Origin: Emmonsiellopsis sp. PD_33
Lineage: Eukaryota; Ascomycota; Eurotiomycetes; Onygenales; Ajellomycetaceae
NCBI GenBank assembly: GCA_032988165.1
Contig: JANTQF010000521.1
Location: 1 to 17,428, forward strand
Length of the DNA: 17,428 nt
Reading direction: 5' to 3'
Below, piece by piece: positions 1-10,300 of this stretch. The position numbers were made by a program, and so were the translations under genes. The notes under the pieces were generated by a model. The model was not told the origin of the DNA. It saw nothing but the letters and a program-made list of their open reading frames with translations, and searched no databases. Within the stretch, counting starts at the first letter, position 1. Each line of letters starts with the position of its first letter.

Positions 1-235
1 CAAGGGGAAAAACCCCCCCCCCCCCCCCCCCCAAATTTGGTTCCCACAAGAAACAAAACTTCCATTTATTTACCCATAAAAAAAAAAAAAGGTATTGAAT
101 AACACCTTCTCTACGCCCTATAGATTAGATTTGGTTTATATAAACAAACATTTCCCAGCCCTTTCCCTTCCCCCCGTTCATATTTTCCAAACCCCCCCCC
201 CCCCCCCCCCATCTCACCCACCCTTCCCCAGCTAC
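1..235. other. 3' flank of ted1 with two long C homopolymers
   Basis: No gene is seen here. Relative to the leftward gene that stops at 236, this is its 3' untranslated and terminator region. It carries a run of 20 C (13-32), a run of 19 C (192-210) and an A-run near 78-90. On the minus strand an exact AATAAA lies at 70-65, about 165 nt past the stop codon, and is a reasonable poly(A) signal candidate. The long C tracts are directly visible. They are also sites where read-length errors are common, so their exact lengths are uncertain. Confidence 0.5.
65..70 (-). terminator. candidate poly(A) signal AATAAA for ted1
   Basis: The plus strand reads TTTATT, so the transcript of the leftward gene would carry AATAAA about 165 nt after its stop codon. 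Fungal poly(A) signals are degenerate, so this is a candidate only. Confidence 0.3.
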
Positions 236-2053
236 TTACTTCTTCGCCTTCTTCTCCCCATCCACCTTCCCACCCATCTTCTCCCCAACACCAACCCCCT
301 TAACAACCCCCTTAACAACCCCCTTTCCAACCCGCTCACCATCACCACCAGCTCCGAAAACATATCCCAAAGCAACAATCCCACCCACCAAACCCGTAAC
401 AAGATCAACAACATGCACAGCCCACCAAAAATGCTGCACGCCCAACCGACACGTCGAAACCGCATATCTCCACTCGCCAACGCCAACGCCAGCAGCATCA
501 TCATCATCGAACCAAAGAGACAGGAACCCTGCGTTCCCGCCAAACTCGCCCATCATGGAGCGCAGGGTGACTTCTCTGACCTGCGGTGTCTGGGCGTCCA
601 TATCAACATCGGGACGCGGCACGTGGTGTCGGGGGTATCGCTTTGCGTCCCAGGACCAGGAGGGCGGGGGGTTTGCTTCTGGATCTGTATCATCCGCAGT
701 CGAAGAGGAGGTCCGATTAACAAAATGCAGAACATCGCATCCAACATGGTCATGGCCCGTGAGCACGAGCCCATTCCTTCCCTTCCCCTTCGCAACGGCG
801 TCCTCATTCCCACTCATCCCAAAGACACCTTGCAAAATCCCCAAATGGCTCACATGATCGCTAAGATGATTTTGCTCGCGCAGCCCACCGGCCTTGAATC
901 TCGGCTGCTCGCCCTCAGGCATATCTTTGTCATCTTCGTCGTGAAAGGCGAAGTATGGGGCGTCTACGCATACACCCTGGCGCTTGTGGAGGGGGAGATG
1001 GGTGAGGAATAAGGTGAAGGTTGAACGGTCCTCGACGGGGTGGGAGCGGTGGATGACGTCGTTGAGGAAGGTGTATGTGCGGGATTGGATGGCGGGAGTC
1101 AGGGCGGGGGAGTCCATGGCTAGACTGTTGAAGACAACGAGGTGGATGGATGGGATAGATTTGCCATCCGTAGCAGTGGAAGTCGTAGCAGCCTCATTCG
1201 TAGCATTTGTACTCTTGTCTCCTCTGAGATTGGGATACTGGAAGCGGATATCCCAATTTGCCCGGCCAAACTCCCTCTCAAACCGCGCCATGCGTTCCTC
1301 GCTGATATCCCCCGCATACCCAACATCATGATTTCCCGCAATGTTGATAATCCGCTTCGTCCAAGCCGCGGAGTCCTCTCCCATTCCATCCAGCACAACC
1401 TCCACATCCCGATCATGCCCCTCCGTCCCCGTCACCGCAATGTCATCCTCGACCCTCTTACCCCCCCGGAAAACCCGATTCCAATACCTCCACGCCCGCC
1501 ACTCAAACTCCGCATCCGTCACCCACTGGCTCCCAATCAAATCTCCCAGGACAGTAACATGGCTCGGCCTCGTCCACCACTGCAATGACCGGTAAATATG
1601 CGCGAGGTAGAAATCGTTCCCGAACAGGTCGAGCCGCTTGCGTGCCGCACGGAACGAGACGGGTATATCAACACGCACCAGCTGCGCGAGACCGGCGCGG
1701 GCGGCGGAGACCGCATCTTGCCATGATTCGGACGAGGATATTATGGCCCAGCGGGCTGTGAGGCGGTGGAGGAGGTCGTCGTCTGGGTCTGGAAGGGAGC
1801 TGTCGCCTTCGAGTTGGGGGTCAGCGAGGACAAGGAGGCGGAAGGGGGCGAGGCGGGTTGGTGGGAGGGCCGCGTCGAGGGGGCTGACGTGTTGGCGGAG
1901 GGTGGTGAGAAAAGCGGAGGAGGGTGTCGAGGAGGCTGGAGGGGGAAAGGCGCAAGTGGTGAAAAGCGGGTAGAGATAGAGGTAGGTTGTGAGGGTTATT
2001 GAGATGGGGAGGAGGATGCGGAGGAGGCGGCGGAGGAGGGCGTGCAGAGGCAT
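236..2053 (-). CDS. ted1: Cdc1/Ted1-family ER metallophosphoesterase
   Basis: Single-exon protein of 605 aa. Calcineurin-like phosphoesterase motifs appear in order: ADPQ at 77-80 (the family's variant of the usual DxH block), LGDLIG at 169-174, GNHD at 240-243, THLP at 351-354 and GHDH at 433-436. All metal-ligand blocks are present, so the enzyme should be active. Hydrophobic segments lie near 9-30 and 542-567, placing the catalytic domain between two membrane anchors. Known family members (yeast Ted1 and Cdc1, mammalian PGAP5) remove ethanolamine phosphate from GPI-anchor mannose in the ER and aid export of GPI proteins via p24 receptors. This role is inferred by homology. The tail is Lys-rich and ends KKAKK, close to but not exactly a KKxx retrieval signal. 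A Ser/Thr/Asn-rich insert lies near 281-300. The start has a weak context (T at -3) but is the first codon giving the N-terminal anchor. Another Cdc1 paralogue is the main alternative. Confidence 0.9.
   Translation of the reverse strand: MPLHALLRRLLRILLPISITLTTYLYLYPLFTTCAFPPPASSTPSSAFLTTLRQHVSPLDAALPPTRLAPFRLLVLADPQLEGDSSLPDPDDDLLHRLTARWAIISSSESWQDAVSAARAGLAQLVRVDIPVSFRAARKRLDLFGNDFYLAHIYRSLQWWTRPSHVTVLGDLIGSQWVTDAEFEWRAWRYWNRVFRGGKRVEDDIAVTGTEGHDRDVEVVLDGMGEDSAAWTKRIINIAGNHDVGYAGDISEERMARFEREFGRANWDIRFQYPNLRGDKSTNATNEAATTSTATDGKSIPSIHLVVFNSLAMDSPALTPAIQSRTYTFLNDVIHRSHPVEDRSTFTLFLTHLPLHKRQGVCVDAPYFAFHDEDDKDMPEGEQPRFKAGGLREQNHLSDHVSHLGILQGVFGMSGNEDAVAKGKGRNGLVLTGHDHVGCDVLHFVNRTSSSTADDTDPEANPPPSWSWDAKRYPRHHVPRPDVDMDAQTPQVREVTLRSMMGEFGGNAGFLSLWFDDDDAAGVGVGEWRYAVSTCRLGVQHFWWAVHVVDLVTGLVGGIVALGYVFGAGGDGERVGKGVVKGVVKGVGVGEKMGGKVDGEKKAKK
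295..330 (-). repeat. 12-bp tandem repeat inside the ted1 C-terminal tail
   Basis: Two exact copies and one imperfect copy of CCCCCTTAACAA (plus strand) lie in a row. In the ted1 frame they encode a repeated GVVKGVVKGVG-like stretch in the basic tail after the last membrane segment. As the unit is divisible by three, copy-number change would keep frame. Confidence 0.75.
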
Positions 2054-2067
2054 TGAGGTGCAGGCAT
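1996..2067 (-). other. upstream ORF overlapping the ted1 start
   Basis: An ATG 14 nt upstream of the ted1 ATG opens a 23-codon frame that is out of phase with ted1, runs across the ted1 start and stops (TAA) at 1998-1996. Both ATGs have a pyrimidine at -3, so neither has a strong context. If the transcript starts upstream of 2067, translation of ted1 would need leaky scanning. The reading frames are seen directly. The regulatory effect is inferred. Confidence 0.4.
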
Positions 2068-2804
2068 TGGAGGCTTTTGAGATAACTACTTAGGTCTGTG
2101 AAAGTAGTTGTCTAGGATGCTCATAAATAAAACATGCAATGGGTAATGGGGGGGGGGGGTGGTTAGGGAGGCGTCCGCGGCAAAATAAATAAATAGAAGC
2201 GGAGGGCGGGTTTTCCTCCACAAGTGTCGTTGCCGTCGAAATATCCCATCTCGGCCGCCCCTGAACGCCACAACCACACACCTCACCGTTCTACGATGAG
2301 TATGGAAGTATGGAAATGGATTAAAATTCGAATATGGTGGATTCCATTACTGTTAAATATTATACATATCGATCTTTACCTGAAGAGCTAGATAAATAAA
2401 TAAACGTATATTCTCCCCACAGCAAGCCAGAACCCTGCGCAGATTGTTGGAATCAATGTGGCTGAAATTCTGGCTCATATCCTCCTCGGGACTCATCTCA
2501 GTTCATATCATCGCGTTTAAGAAAATGTTCCAAATGAAGGGTATATCTCGAGGGCGCCATATTGTCAACTCCGGCCCAGACAGGCATACAAGGAAAACGA
2601 AAGAAACACAAAAGGAACGAATCAAGGTTTGCGGCGAATATAAGGAAGGGAAGTATTACTACTAGTTGGTTCAAAAGGCCAATGCGATAAAAGCCGGTAT
2701 ACAACAGTGGGATGTGTATTCGGGGGCGACGTCCTTCTTGAAGTTGGTAGATATATCCGTCGCTCCTGCAAACTCCTTTATGCACGGGATGAGCTAGGCA
2801 GAGC
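2054..2804. promoter_or_regulatory. ted1 promoter plus boi 3' flank
   Basis: No convincing gene lies in this 751-nt spacer between two leftward genes. The left part should hold the ted1 promoter. It has a G12 run (2148-2159) and, on the minus strand, a TATTTATTTATTTT stretch (2195-2182) about 130 nt before the start that could serve as a TATA-like element. The right part, next to the boi stop codon, should be the boi 3' UTR. Short open frames here lack any recognisable domain and are treated as chance. Confidence 0.45.
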
Positions 2805-5800
2805 CTACGAAACCAGAGTGGAAGACCCAGTATCGCTCGCTTCCAGTTTCTGGAACTCGTCTGAAGCGTTTTTACCGTCACCGTTTGTCTCGGGAGTCTC
2901 GATGTTTAGGCCCTGTACGGCATGCCCATTGCTTTCAGAATCGGGTTTCTTCTCAGGGTTGTTTCTGGCTTCTGCAGCCATGAGTGCAGGAGGACGTTGG
3001 TTTGTAGCTCGAGCTTGCTTCAAGCTAATCGTCTTTTGCTTATTCGTGGTCCTGACAGGCAAGTTCAGGTCCCTCTCGATCGTGGCCTTCATCAAAGCTG
3101 CCATCCACAAACGACCTTGCTGGATGTTGTCGACTTGGAAGAAGTGGATCGACGGCTTAGTGAATTGAACCGCACGGGACAATCCTGCCTTTGGAGGAAC
3201 CAACTTGAAAATAAAAGGCGCATCGGAAGAGGTTGACTTCGGTCGCGATGATATGTCTGACACTATGTCCGTGTCTGGAGAAGGAGGATTGAAATTCATT
3301 GGCGATGTTGGCGAGGCCTTCGCCCCGGTGATTGTAGCATGGAGTGAAGTAATTGTGTCTTGGTCCGCGCGGAAAACCCGGTGAGATGAGATATCGATCA
3401 GCCCCCGCTCCTCCGTGTCATCCTCCGAATAATAGTATGACAACCGACGACCCCGAAGAACGAAAAGCCGCGGCTTCCATGTAGTCATCAAATTGGAGGA
3501 CTTTTTCTTCATCCAACCACAATAATCACATCCGATCATTTGTTCCTGAGGAGTCTTCTTTTCCAGGCCTCGGACGTACGCACTCGTATCTTTCTTCGAT
3601 TTGCTGCGCGCAGCCGCGGCCTTTGGCAACGTTACCAATGCGAAAGCACCTTCGATAGGTTTCCCAGAACCATCCGTGCTCTCTATTTCGAAACTTTTCG
3701 ACGCACCGGATGGTGTGCTGGAATTTGTTCTAGTTGGTGACTTTGGCGAGTCTTTATTAGAAGTTGTGGATGTAGGAGATGACACCAACGCCTTCTCATT
3801 GCCGGTGACTGCGTCCGAGATGGCGCGCAAACCTATCGCACGGCGAACCTTGGGAGCAACATTTTTAAGATGAGCAGAGGGCAAGGGGGAGGAGCGCCCA
3901 GAGCCTTCTCCGTCTGTCTTCGAATACAGCGGTGAAAAGGCAGAAAATATGCCGTGACTCTGGGAATTAGTTCCCTCTAAATTTGTCACAGTGGGGGCAT
4001 GTGACTGATCGCCAAAAGATTCCTTGGTGCGATGGTCCCCAGGTCTACCTTTTAGCGATCCACTCTGGTATATCTTGGGTGAGGAGGAAACATGCGGTAC
4101 CAAATCTCGGATCGAATCTGCGCTTCCAAACCGCGAGTGTCGTTTGTTGCGGATTTGTTTCAAATCGTCAGCCGCACTAGAATTCCTCGAATGGCTGTAG
4201 CTTCGACCTAATGAGTTTTGTTGTTTCTTTAGAACATTGCGAGACTTTCGCATGTCTAGTTCGCCACCCGAGAAATACCCTCGATCCAAATCTGCCGAGT
4301 CCGCCGCGAGAGATGATTCGGAGCCGGTAGCGTCGAGACCAGGGAATGTCTGCTGGCGAATGGGGTCACCAGAAGCACCATCGGGCCGGTTATTGAGGCC
4401 TTGCGACCCTCCTGCCATTGTCCATCCTCTATCAAAAGACGACTTTTTGTCTCCAGAGGCCCCGTGGTTTGCCTTGGACGTTCGAATATTCGGGGGCGGG
4501 GACATAGGGGAGCTGTCCATCGATGAGTGCGGGCGAGCGTGGTTGATCTGGCGCACGGATGCTGCCGATGGCCTTGAGGAGGCATCGAAACCCATGGACT
4601 GGGACAACGGAGAAACGGGAGACGCGTTGCTGCTCAGAGTTGACGAGATGGAGGCTGTTACTCCCGAAGGCGGTTTTGGAGACGAAGTGCCTCGCGACCT
4701 GCGCTGGTTTTGGCCGTGGCCTTCGGTTAGGCTTGGGATTCTCGGGAGGAAAGAACCGCCCGCCCGGCTCTGGGAACGATCAAATTCGTCGGCAGAACTA
4801 TCCCGGCCTGAGAAAGTCGACGATGATTGGCGTGGTCGCTTGATTCCTTTCACCTCTTCTTGGAAAGTCTTAATTATGTGCCACGTCTTCAGTCTTCTTC
4901 CCATGACTCCAAAGTTGAACTCCTTCATGTAAATGAATTCCTGGTCCATCTCCAGAAGAACATCTCCTGTGATTTCCTGTTCCTCGAAAATGTCGCAATG
5001 TTTTGCATCGACGCCGAGTTCGCGAAGGTGTTGGGAAGTCTGCCGGTGATCCCAGCTCCTGATGGTCGATTCACTATGCCCAGCTTCCTCCTCTTCGTCT
5101 GTCTCTGCTCCGGGAATGTACGACATTCTATGATCTATATGGCTGCTATATTCGCTGCCGGAATCGTTGGTATTTCGGGGTTCCTGCGCAACGAAGCTGT
5201 GGCGGGGGGTATTAAAATTGGTTATGTGTTCGTCAATGACACTCAAGGTCTCGTTCATCACCGGACTATCTTCGCCATTTCTTCGAGACGACATCGCTTC
5301 GCTGATGGTCCTTTGGACAGTAGGGGAGAGCGGGACTGTAGAAACTGGTGGTGGTGCAGTATTGGGCCCCTGCTGATGCGACGTTGTTGAATCGTCCGAT
5401 TCTGAAATAGGAGGCTTGAAATCTGTCCCGCTGACTTGTCGTGATGCTTGGGGGGTTATATCGTCGTTTGAGCCCGGTGAAACGGTGTCCACGGAGTTTT
5501 CTACCACTTTAGGTGATCCTGGAGGTTCGCTATTTCGTCTGGGTTTAGACGGAGTAGACGAGTTTGAAGCTTGGCTGGCTGGCTGCCGAACACTTATTTT
5601 AGGGGCGGTTGTGGTGTAGACTACCATCTATCAGCTCAGATCTAAGTGGCGAAGCAAAGAGATACTTACCGCCAGGGAAAAGGCCGGTTCGATTCTCAAT
5701 TATGTGTTTCCCCAGGTACCATCCGTCCCCGAAGCCTTCATCGAGTTCTAGGAGTTCAACCTTGTCTCCTCGGCGAAGGGTTAATTCGTCAGCTCCTCGA

Positions 5801-5938
5801 GCTTCGAAATCATCTACGTAATTCGTTGATTAGCTAAATCTAGAATACATATATATAGGAAACCTAGAAATACTCACGGACGACGATCAATACATCCCCT
5901 GGGCGTACGCCATGTGGGAGTTCCGGTGTATGCGGCAT
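2805..5938 (-). CDS. boi: Boi/Pob1-type polarity scaffold (SH3-SAM-PH)
   Basis: Three exons: 5938-5878, 5813-5670 and 5620-2805, giving 1006 aa. Introns are 5877-5814 (64 nt, GTGAGT) and 5669-5621 (49 nt, GTAAGT), both ending in TAG. An SH3 domain spans about 14-68 (DFEARGADELTL, then DGWYLGK and GLFPG), a SAM domain about 255-326 and a PH domain about 765-920 (GWMKKKSSN, then WKPRLFVLRG, ending RLWMAALMKA). Long Ser-rich disordered linkers join them, with a PPP/PxxP stretch after the SH3. This order matches yeast Boi1/Boi2 and fission-yeast Pob1, cortical scaffolds that bind phosphoinositides and Cdc42-GTP and promote exocytosis and formin function at growth sites. Role here is by homology, presumably at hyphal tips and septa. 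The chosen ATG has A at -3. The frame stays open upstream to about 6145, so a longer start is possible but that stretch is not domain-like. Confidence 0.9.
5621..5669 (-). other. boi intron 2 (49 nt)
   Basis: Donor GTAAGT (5669-5664) and acceptor TAG ending at 5621. Removal joins the SH3 end GLFPG to VYTTTAP in phase 1. The intron falls just at the SH3 border. Confidence 0.85.
5814..5877 (-). other. boi intron 1 (64 nt)
   Basis: Donor GTGAGT (5877-5872), a GCTAATC branch-like site near 5835, and acceptor TAG ending at 5814. Splicing rebuilds the SH3 opening LIVVHDFEARGADEL, with His made from one base of exon 1 and two of exon 2. Confidence 0.85.
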
Positions 5939-7295
5939 TGTTGGCTGATAGAGCCGGTTGGTCCGTTTGAAAGGAAAAATCGACGCAGAATACCGGACCC
6001 AAGGACGGCACGGAGCGATCAATATCGCGTGATGCCCGAAATAGGGAGAGGTAACTTTCAGACCGGAGCTACCCCGAGATCTAAAAAAAAAACCGGGGGT
6101 TCTCGGTGACGGGATTGTAGAGTAATGGCCCCCGTCGTAGGGCACGAGGCTAAGGAATAAAGTCGAAATTGATCAATGAATTCGTGTAGGCGAGCGGGAA
6201 AGTATTCGGGGTCGAGTCAAGGCGAGACACTAACTACAAACGCCTCGCGAGGAGGGGAAGGGAGCTAGTGGCCCAGTGTCGGGAAAAAGGATAGCTGCAA
6301 AACAACGTTTTTTGATGGAAATATAAAGAAGTCAAAAGGGCGCTGGCAGGCGTGCCGATATATGGAGACGAGGTTTGCACGAAAACGGTGCGTGGGGATC
6401 GAGGTGGTGCTGTGTAGCTCTGGGGTGTGGGCGGACGGGGCGATGTTGGCTAAACGTGGTTGAGACAGGTCAGGGCCAACACACTGGGATCCTGCTGCCA
6501 CGTCCAACACCGCGCATTACCGAATGAGATCGAGGAACACAAGGCTAGGCCGTTGAAACGCAGATGCAGATGAGATGGCGGATATGGGCATCCTGGCTTG
6601 GGAGACGGAGAACTGACGACGTTGACCAACGCAGATTAACTGGAATATCGCCAACGTCGTCGAGGCGGCTCTTAATATCGCCGGGCGATTGTTGTTCCGG
6701 CCCAGCCGACGCCGGGGTCCCGTGACTAGTTTAATACGCGGCACAACCATATCGTACCATTATTACCGGGCCGTCTGCCAGAATACACCGGCAACCCTCG
6801 TAACAATCTGTATCGTACAGTACTGATCACCCCGCCCAGACCAGGATCACCGCTTGCCACGCTAGCCCCATTCCGGGCTAGTGCATCGCGCCAGCTTCAC
6901 CCGCAGCTTACATAAGCCACATTCACCATGCGGAATCTCCAACTTCAATTTGGATAGCTCACATCTGCTCAACATCTGCTCACCATCCGGCTTGATACAA
7001 GGTCGTCGCGCTCATATCACGGCTGCTGATGTGACTTGCATAGGGGAGTAATCCTCTCTCGTTCCCGGCCATTCCCTTACCCCCTTCAATCTCATGCTGT
7101 CTTCGCGTGCTCTTTGTTCAGTTATGCCGGTGGGTTCCCTCCTCCCATGCCGCCGTCCTCTCCCACGCGACTTTGTTGGTATATTTACTGACTCCCCCCT
7201 GACCGTCAGAGACCCATCCTGCGTGCCACGACCCTCTCGCAACATACCTCCAGACTGGTTTAAGTGAATGTGCTAGAAGATGCTTCCTCTCTACC
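5939..7295. promoter_or_regulatory. divergent promoter region, boi (left) and MIZ gene (right)
   Basis: This 1357-nt spacer lies between two outward-facing starts and should hold both promoters and 5' UTRs. Frames inside it, such as a 77-codon minus-strand one at 6517-6750, show no domain, hydrophobic pattern or Ser/Pro-rich bias like that of the real genes, and I do not call them. An exact tandem pair of ACATCTGCTCA lies at 6961-6982. The last 200 nt are pyrimidine-rich with several ATGs (annotated separately). No clear TATA or CCAAT box was found. Confidence 0.5.
7094..7267 (+). other. upstream ORF (57 codons) before the MIZ gene
   Basis: ATG at 7094 opens a 57-codon frame stopping at TGA 7265-7267, only 28 nt before the MIZ start. 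A two-codon frame (ATG TGC TAG, 7268-7276) follows directly. The peptide resembles no family I know. It matters only if the mRNA starts upstream of 7094. Alternatively the region is partly intronic: GACCGTCAG at 7201-7209 is acceptor-like. Confidence 0.35.
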
Positions 7296-7345
7296 ATGAG
7301 TCCACTATCACAACAACCACAGCATATCCGCCGTCCCTCGCTTAA
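7280..7345 (+). other. overlapping upstream ORF (21 codons) at the MIZ start
   Basis: ATG at 7280-7282 opens a 21-codon frame, out of phase with the main ORF, which runs through the main ATG at 7296 and stops (TAA) at 7343-7345. Ribosomes starting here could not initiate at 7296. The main ATG has A at -3 (TACCATG). The upstream one reads AAGATG, also a purine at -3, so it could compete. Confidence 0.35.
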
Positions 7346-10300
7346 TGCCCGCATTTCTGGACAGGAAATCGCATCTCAAAACTTAACGCTCAATAGATTT
7401 GTGGGTGGCCGGCAAAAGTCATGGATGTTGAGTACCAATCCGGCCCCGGCACCAGCCATATCTACAAATCCAACCCAAACAACGCATCCGCTCCCCCAAA
7501 AGCCGCCCAAGCCCGGAAACGCTTCTGCGCTTCCTGTCCCAGCACCTGGGAATGAAAGGACCAAAGAGAAGCCACCAGCAGATATAGAAAGGGGATGCAC
7601 CCCGAATACACCAGGCCCGGTTGCACCTTTATCTTCAGCAGAAGTTCTACCGATCTCCCCTGTGTCTGTAGAGCAGTCATTCCCTCCTGGACGTGCATCG
7701 TCTTCAAACTCCCCGCATATACCGAATTCTCAAGCCGAACAGCCGTCGACCTGTGCGCCTACCAATGATCAACAATTAACGGTTCTTCCCTCCCCAAATC
7801 CAAGCCATGGCTCATCCACAAGAGCTACGAGTGAGTCCGTCCCTGCCGCCTGTCAAAGAATCAACCCACCGTCGCCTCAACGGCCCCTTCAACAGCCATC
7901 CATTGTCGGGCAATCTGTGAATATGACCGTGAATCCGCCTGTTACAGCAACAAATAGCGCAATCCATCCGCCGCAAAGCATATCCCAAGCCACGAACATA
8001 CAAAGAACTTCTGGAACGTCAGACCCGCATAGAGATAAACGGGCTCGAACGGAAAGTTTTCCAGCCGGTCAGGATTTTCGACTACCAACTGCACACTCTG
8101 TTAATGGATCACGACAAACGCCGGGCATGGCTCGGACTAGGCAAACAACTGCGAATTCACAGCCATCTCCCCAATTTTCCCTCAAGGCGCTTATTCCACG
8201 TGTCGACCATCTCCCGCGCCTTCCAAGTAGTGTCGAATCCCGTCGTACTGTATTATTACGGACTGCCTGCGAGAAAGAGGATTTATTCTACGTCGCCCTT
8301 CATCAAATATATTGTCTAGACCCAAGGATTCTCGCCGCAAGTTTCCATAACTTCGGGCCCCCACAGATGGATGGTATTAATATCGTGTCGGATTTACTAG
8401 TCAACAATTCCACGCTCTCGGAACAGTTTGTTCGGGCTTGTGCTGAATTTCCTGCCTCCATTCAAACCATGATCCACCACGTCCCAAGATACACCGATAC
8501 GCTAGGCCAGGTGATGCGATTTCTGGAGTTATTGTCAACTCGCTGGCCCGGCTTTGAAGCCACGATTATATCTCGTAGATATCCCCCGCTCATCGTCGAC
8601 GAGTTGCTGCAGCATTTGGCCCTCCCATCACTAACTTTACAGTACATCATATTTGTTGCTTGTTGTCGTCGAATAGGAGGGCTGAGATCTGACAGCACGG
8701 TTGAAATATTTTCGAGTCTTTTTCATAAAAATCAGCAGTTGTACGACCACAGCCTCTCTCGAGTGAACACCTCCAACCCGGTTCCCCCCAACCAGATTCA
8801 AGCCGATGAGGAAACCATAAGGAAAATGTATGAGCAAATACGGGACCAGAAAATACCGCCCATTCGTCAGCCTTTCCAAAACCAGGGGGTAGGTCAATCT
8901 CTCCCACAGCACATGCCGAGGACCCAAGCTCCAAATCAAAACTTCCACCGACCTCCGATACAACATACCCTGTCTGCCTCTCAAGTTCAAGTCCAGGATC
9001 CAAGAAATCAGGTCCTACAGCAGCAACCTCCACCGCATGCCATCTCCTATCCTTCTGTTCAACCTCAGGGCCGCAGACAAATGCCGGCTTCTCAGGTTCA
9101 ACCTCGCATCCAAAGGACCCAGTCTTTACAGCAGCCTGCGACCCAGCAAATGCATCGCCAGGCAAACTGGCGGCATCCAGCAACCGCATCAAATATCATT
9201 CAGCAGCATTCGCAATCTAGCCATACTTCCTTCGTGGGGCCGCCTCCAAACAACTTGCACTCAATTCAACAGGAGCCTCTAGTCCTATCTCCTACCAGTT
9301 TTGTTCCATCTGTCCCATCGCAGCATGTTCTTCCGTCAAATGGCGGGGTTATGTTTGCTTCTGGCCTTCCACCTTATCCAACCCCTCAGTCACAGCCGAA
9401 CAATGTCACACCCCAAAGTATTTCCGGCCATTCAAATCAAGGCACCCTCCTTCTTCCCCCAGTAGGGTTCATGCCGACAACAGTGAATCCAAATCCTCTT
9501 GTCGTCGGACTTCATCAGGCCCATCTCAGCGAAACAACAAGAGCCTTGACGGCCAGCAACGAACCGCCAGAACTACTTTACTTTCTTCGATCCTTTGCTA
9601 TTCCTCCATCCTCCATTACAAGACACCCACCAATACTAAAATGGCAGTTCATGGTTTCTCCGGAAAAATTCCGCAAACTCCCTACCCAGCTGCCTTCCGA
9701 GGAACACGGCCCTAAGGCATGGGGAGTTTTGGATGGATTTCAATCATACCAGTTGCGGTGCACTAAACTGGCCCCAAAAAGTCAACCGCCACCGGAGCAC
9801 CAGTGGGCTGTGTCAGACACTGCTTGGCCCACTGCCATTTACGTCCATGTTAATGGCACTGAGCATTTCGTGCGTAGGAAAGCGCACCATGGCCGCGATC
9901 TACCATTAAATGTCTCAAGCTCTATCAAGGAAGGGTTAAATGAAATATCATTGACTCTTCTTTGGAACAGCACCGAGTTTAATAAATCATCCTACCACAT
10001 GGCTCTAGAGATTCTCGAATACGCTGAACATAAACGAGTCCGTGCGGCTGTTCAACACTTACCTTTGGCGGCGTCCCTTGGCCAGCTCAAGGAGCGGCTT
10101 ACGTGTTCGAATAACGATGACGACGAACTCACAGTCATTGATGATCACATTACAATTGATCTGATCGATCCCTTTATGGCCCGGATCTTCAATAAACCCG
10201 CGCGAGGCAAACATTGCTCCCATATGGAATGCTTTGACCTTGAAACCTACCTTAGCACACGGCTGTCAAGGGCTATGAAAGGCCACGGCATGGCAGAAGA

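Noticed and set aside
95..1012. 305-codon plus-strand frame
   Set aside because: It is antisense to ted1, which has complete metallophosphoesterase motifs. The translation begins Pro/Leu-rich with no domain and starts in a poly-C region.
2290..2385. possible C/D-box snoRNA (GATGAG near 2293, CTGA near 2380)
   Set aside because: The C box does not match RUGAUGA exactly, there is no terminal stem, and such short motifs recur by chance.
4237..4932. 231-codon plus-strand frame inside boi
   Set aside because: Antisense to the boi linker and part of its SAM domain. Its product has no recognisable domain.
5939..6145. N-terminal extension of boi to an ATG at 6145
   Set aside because: The frame is open, but the extra 69 residues have no domain character, and the ATG at 5938 has A at -3 just before the SH3. 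It stays possible without transcript data.
6517..6750. 77-codon minus-strand frame in the divergent promoter
   Set aside because: No domain, no membrane pattern and no codon pattern like the neighbours. Length is expected by chance.
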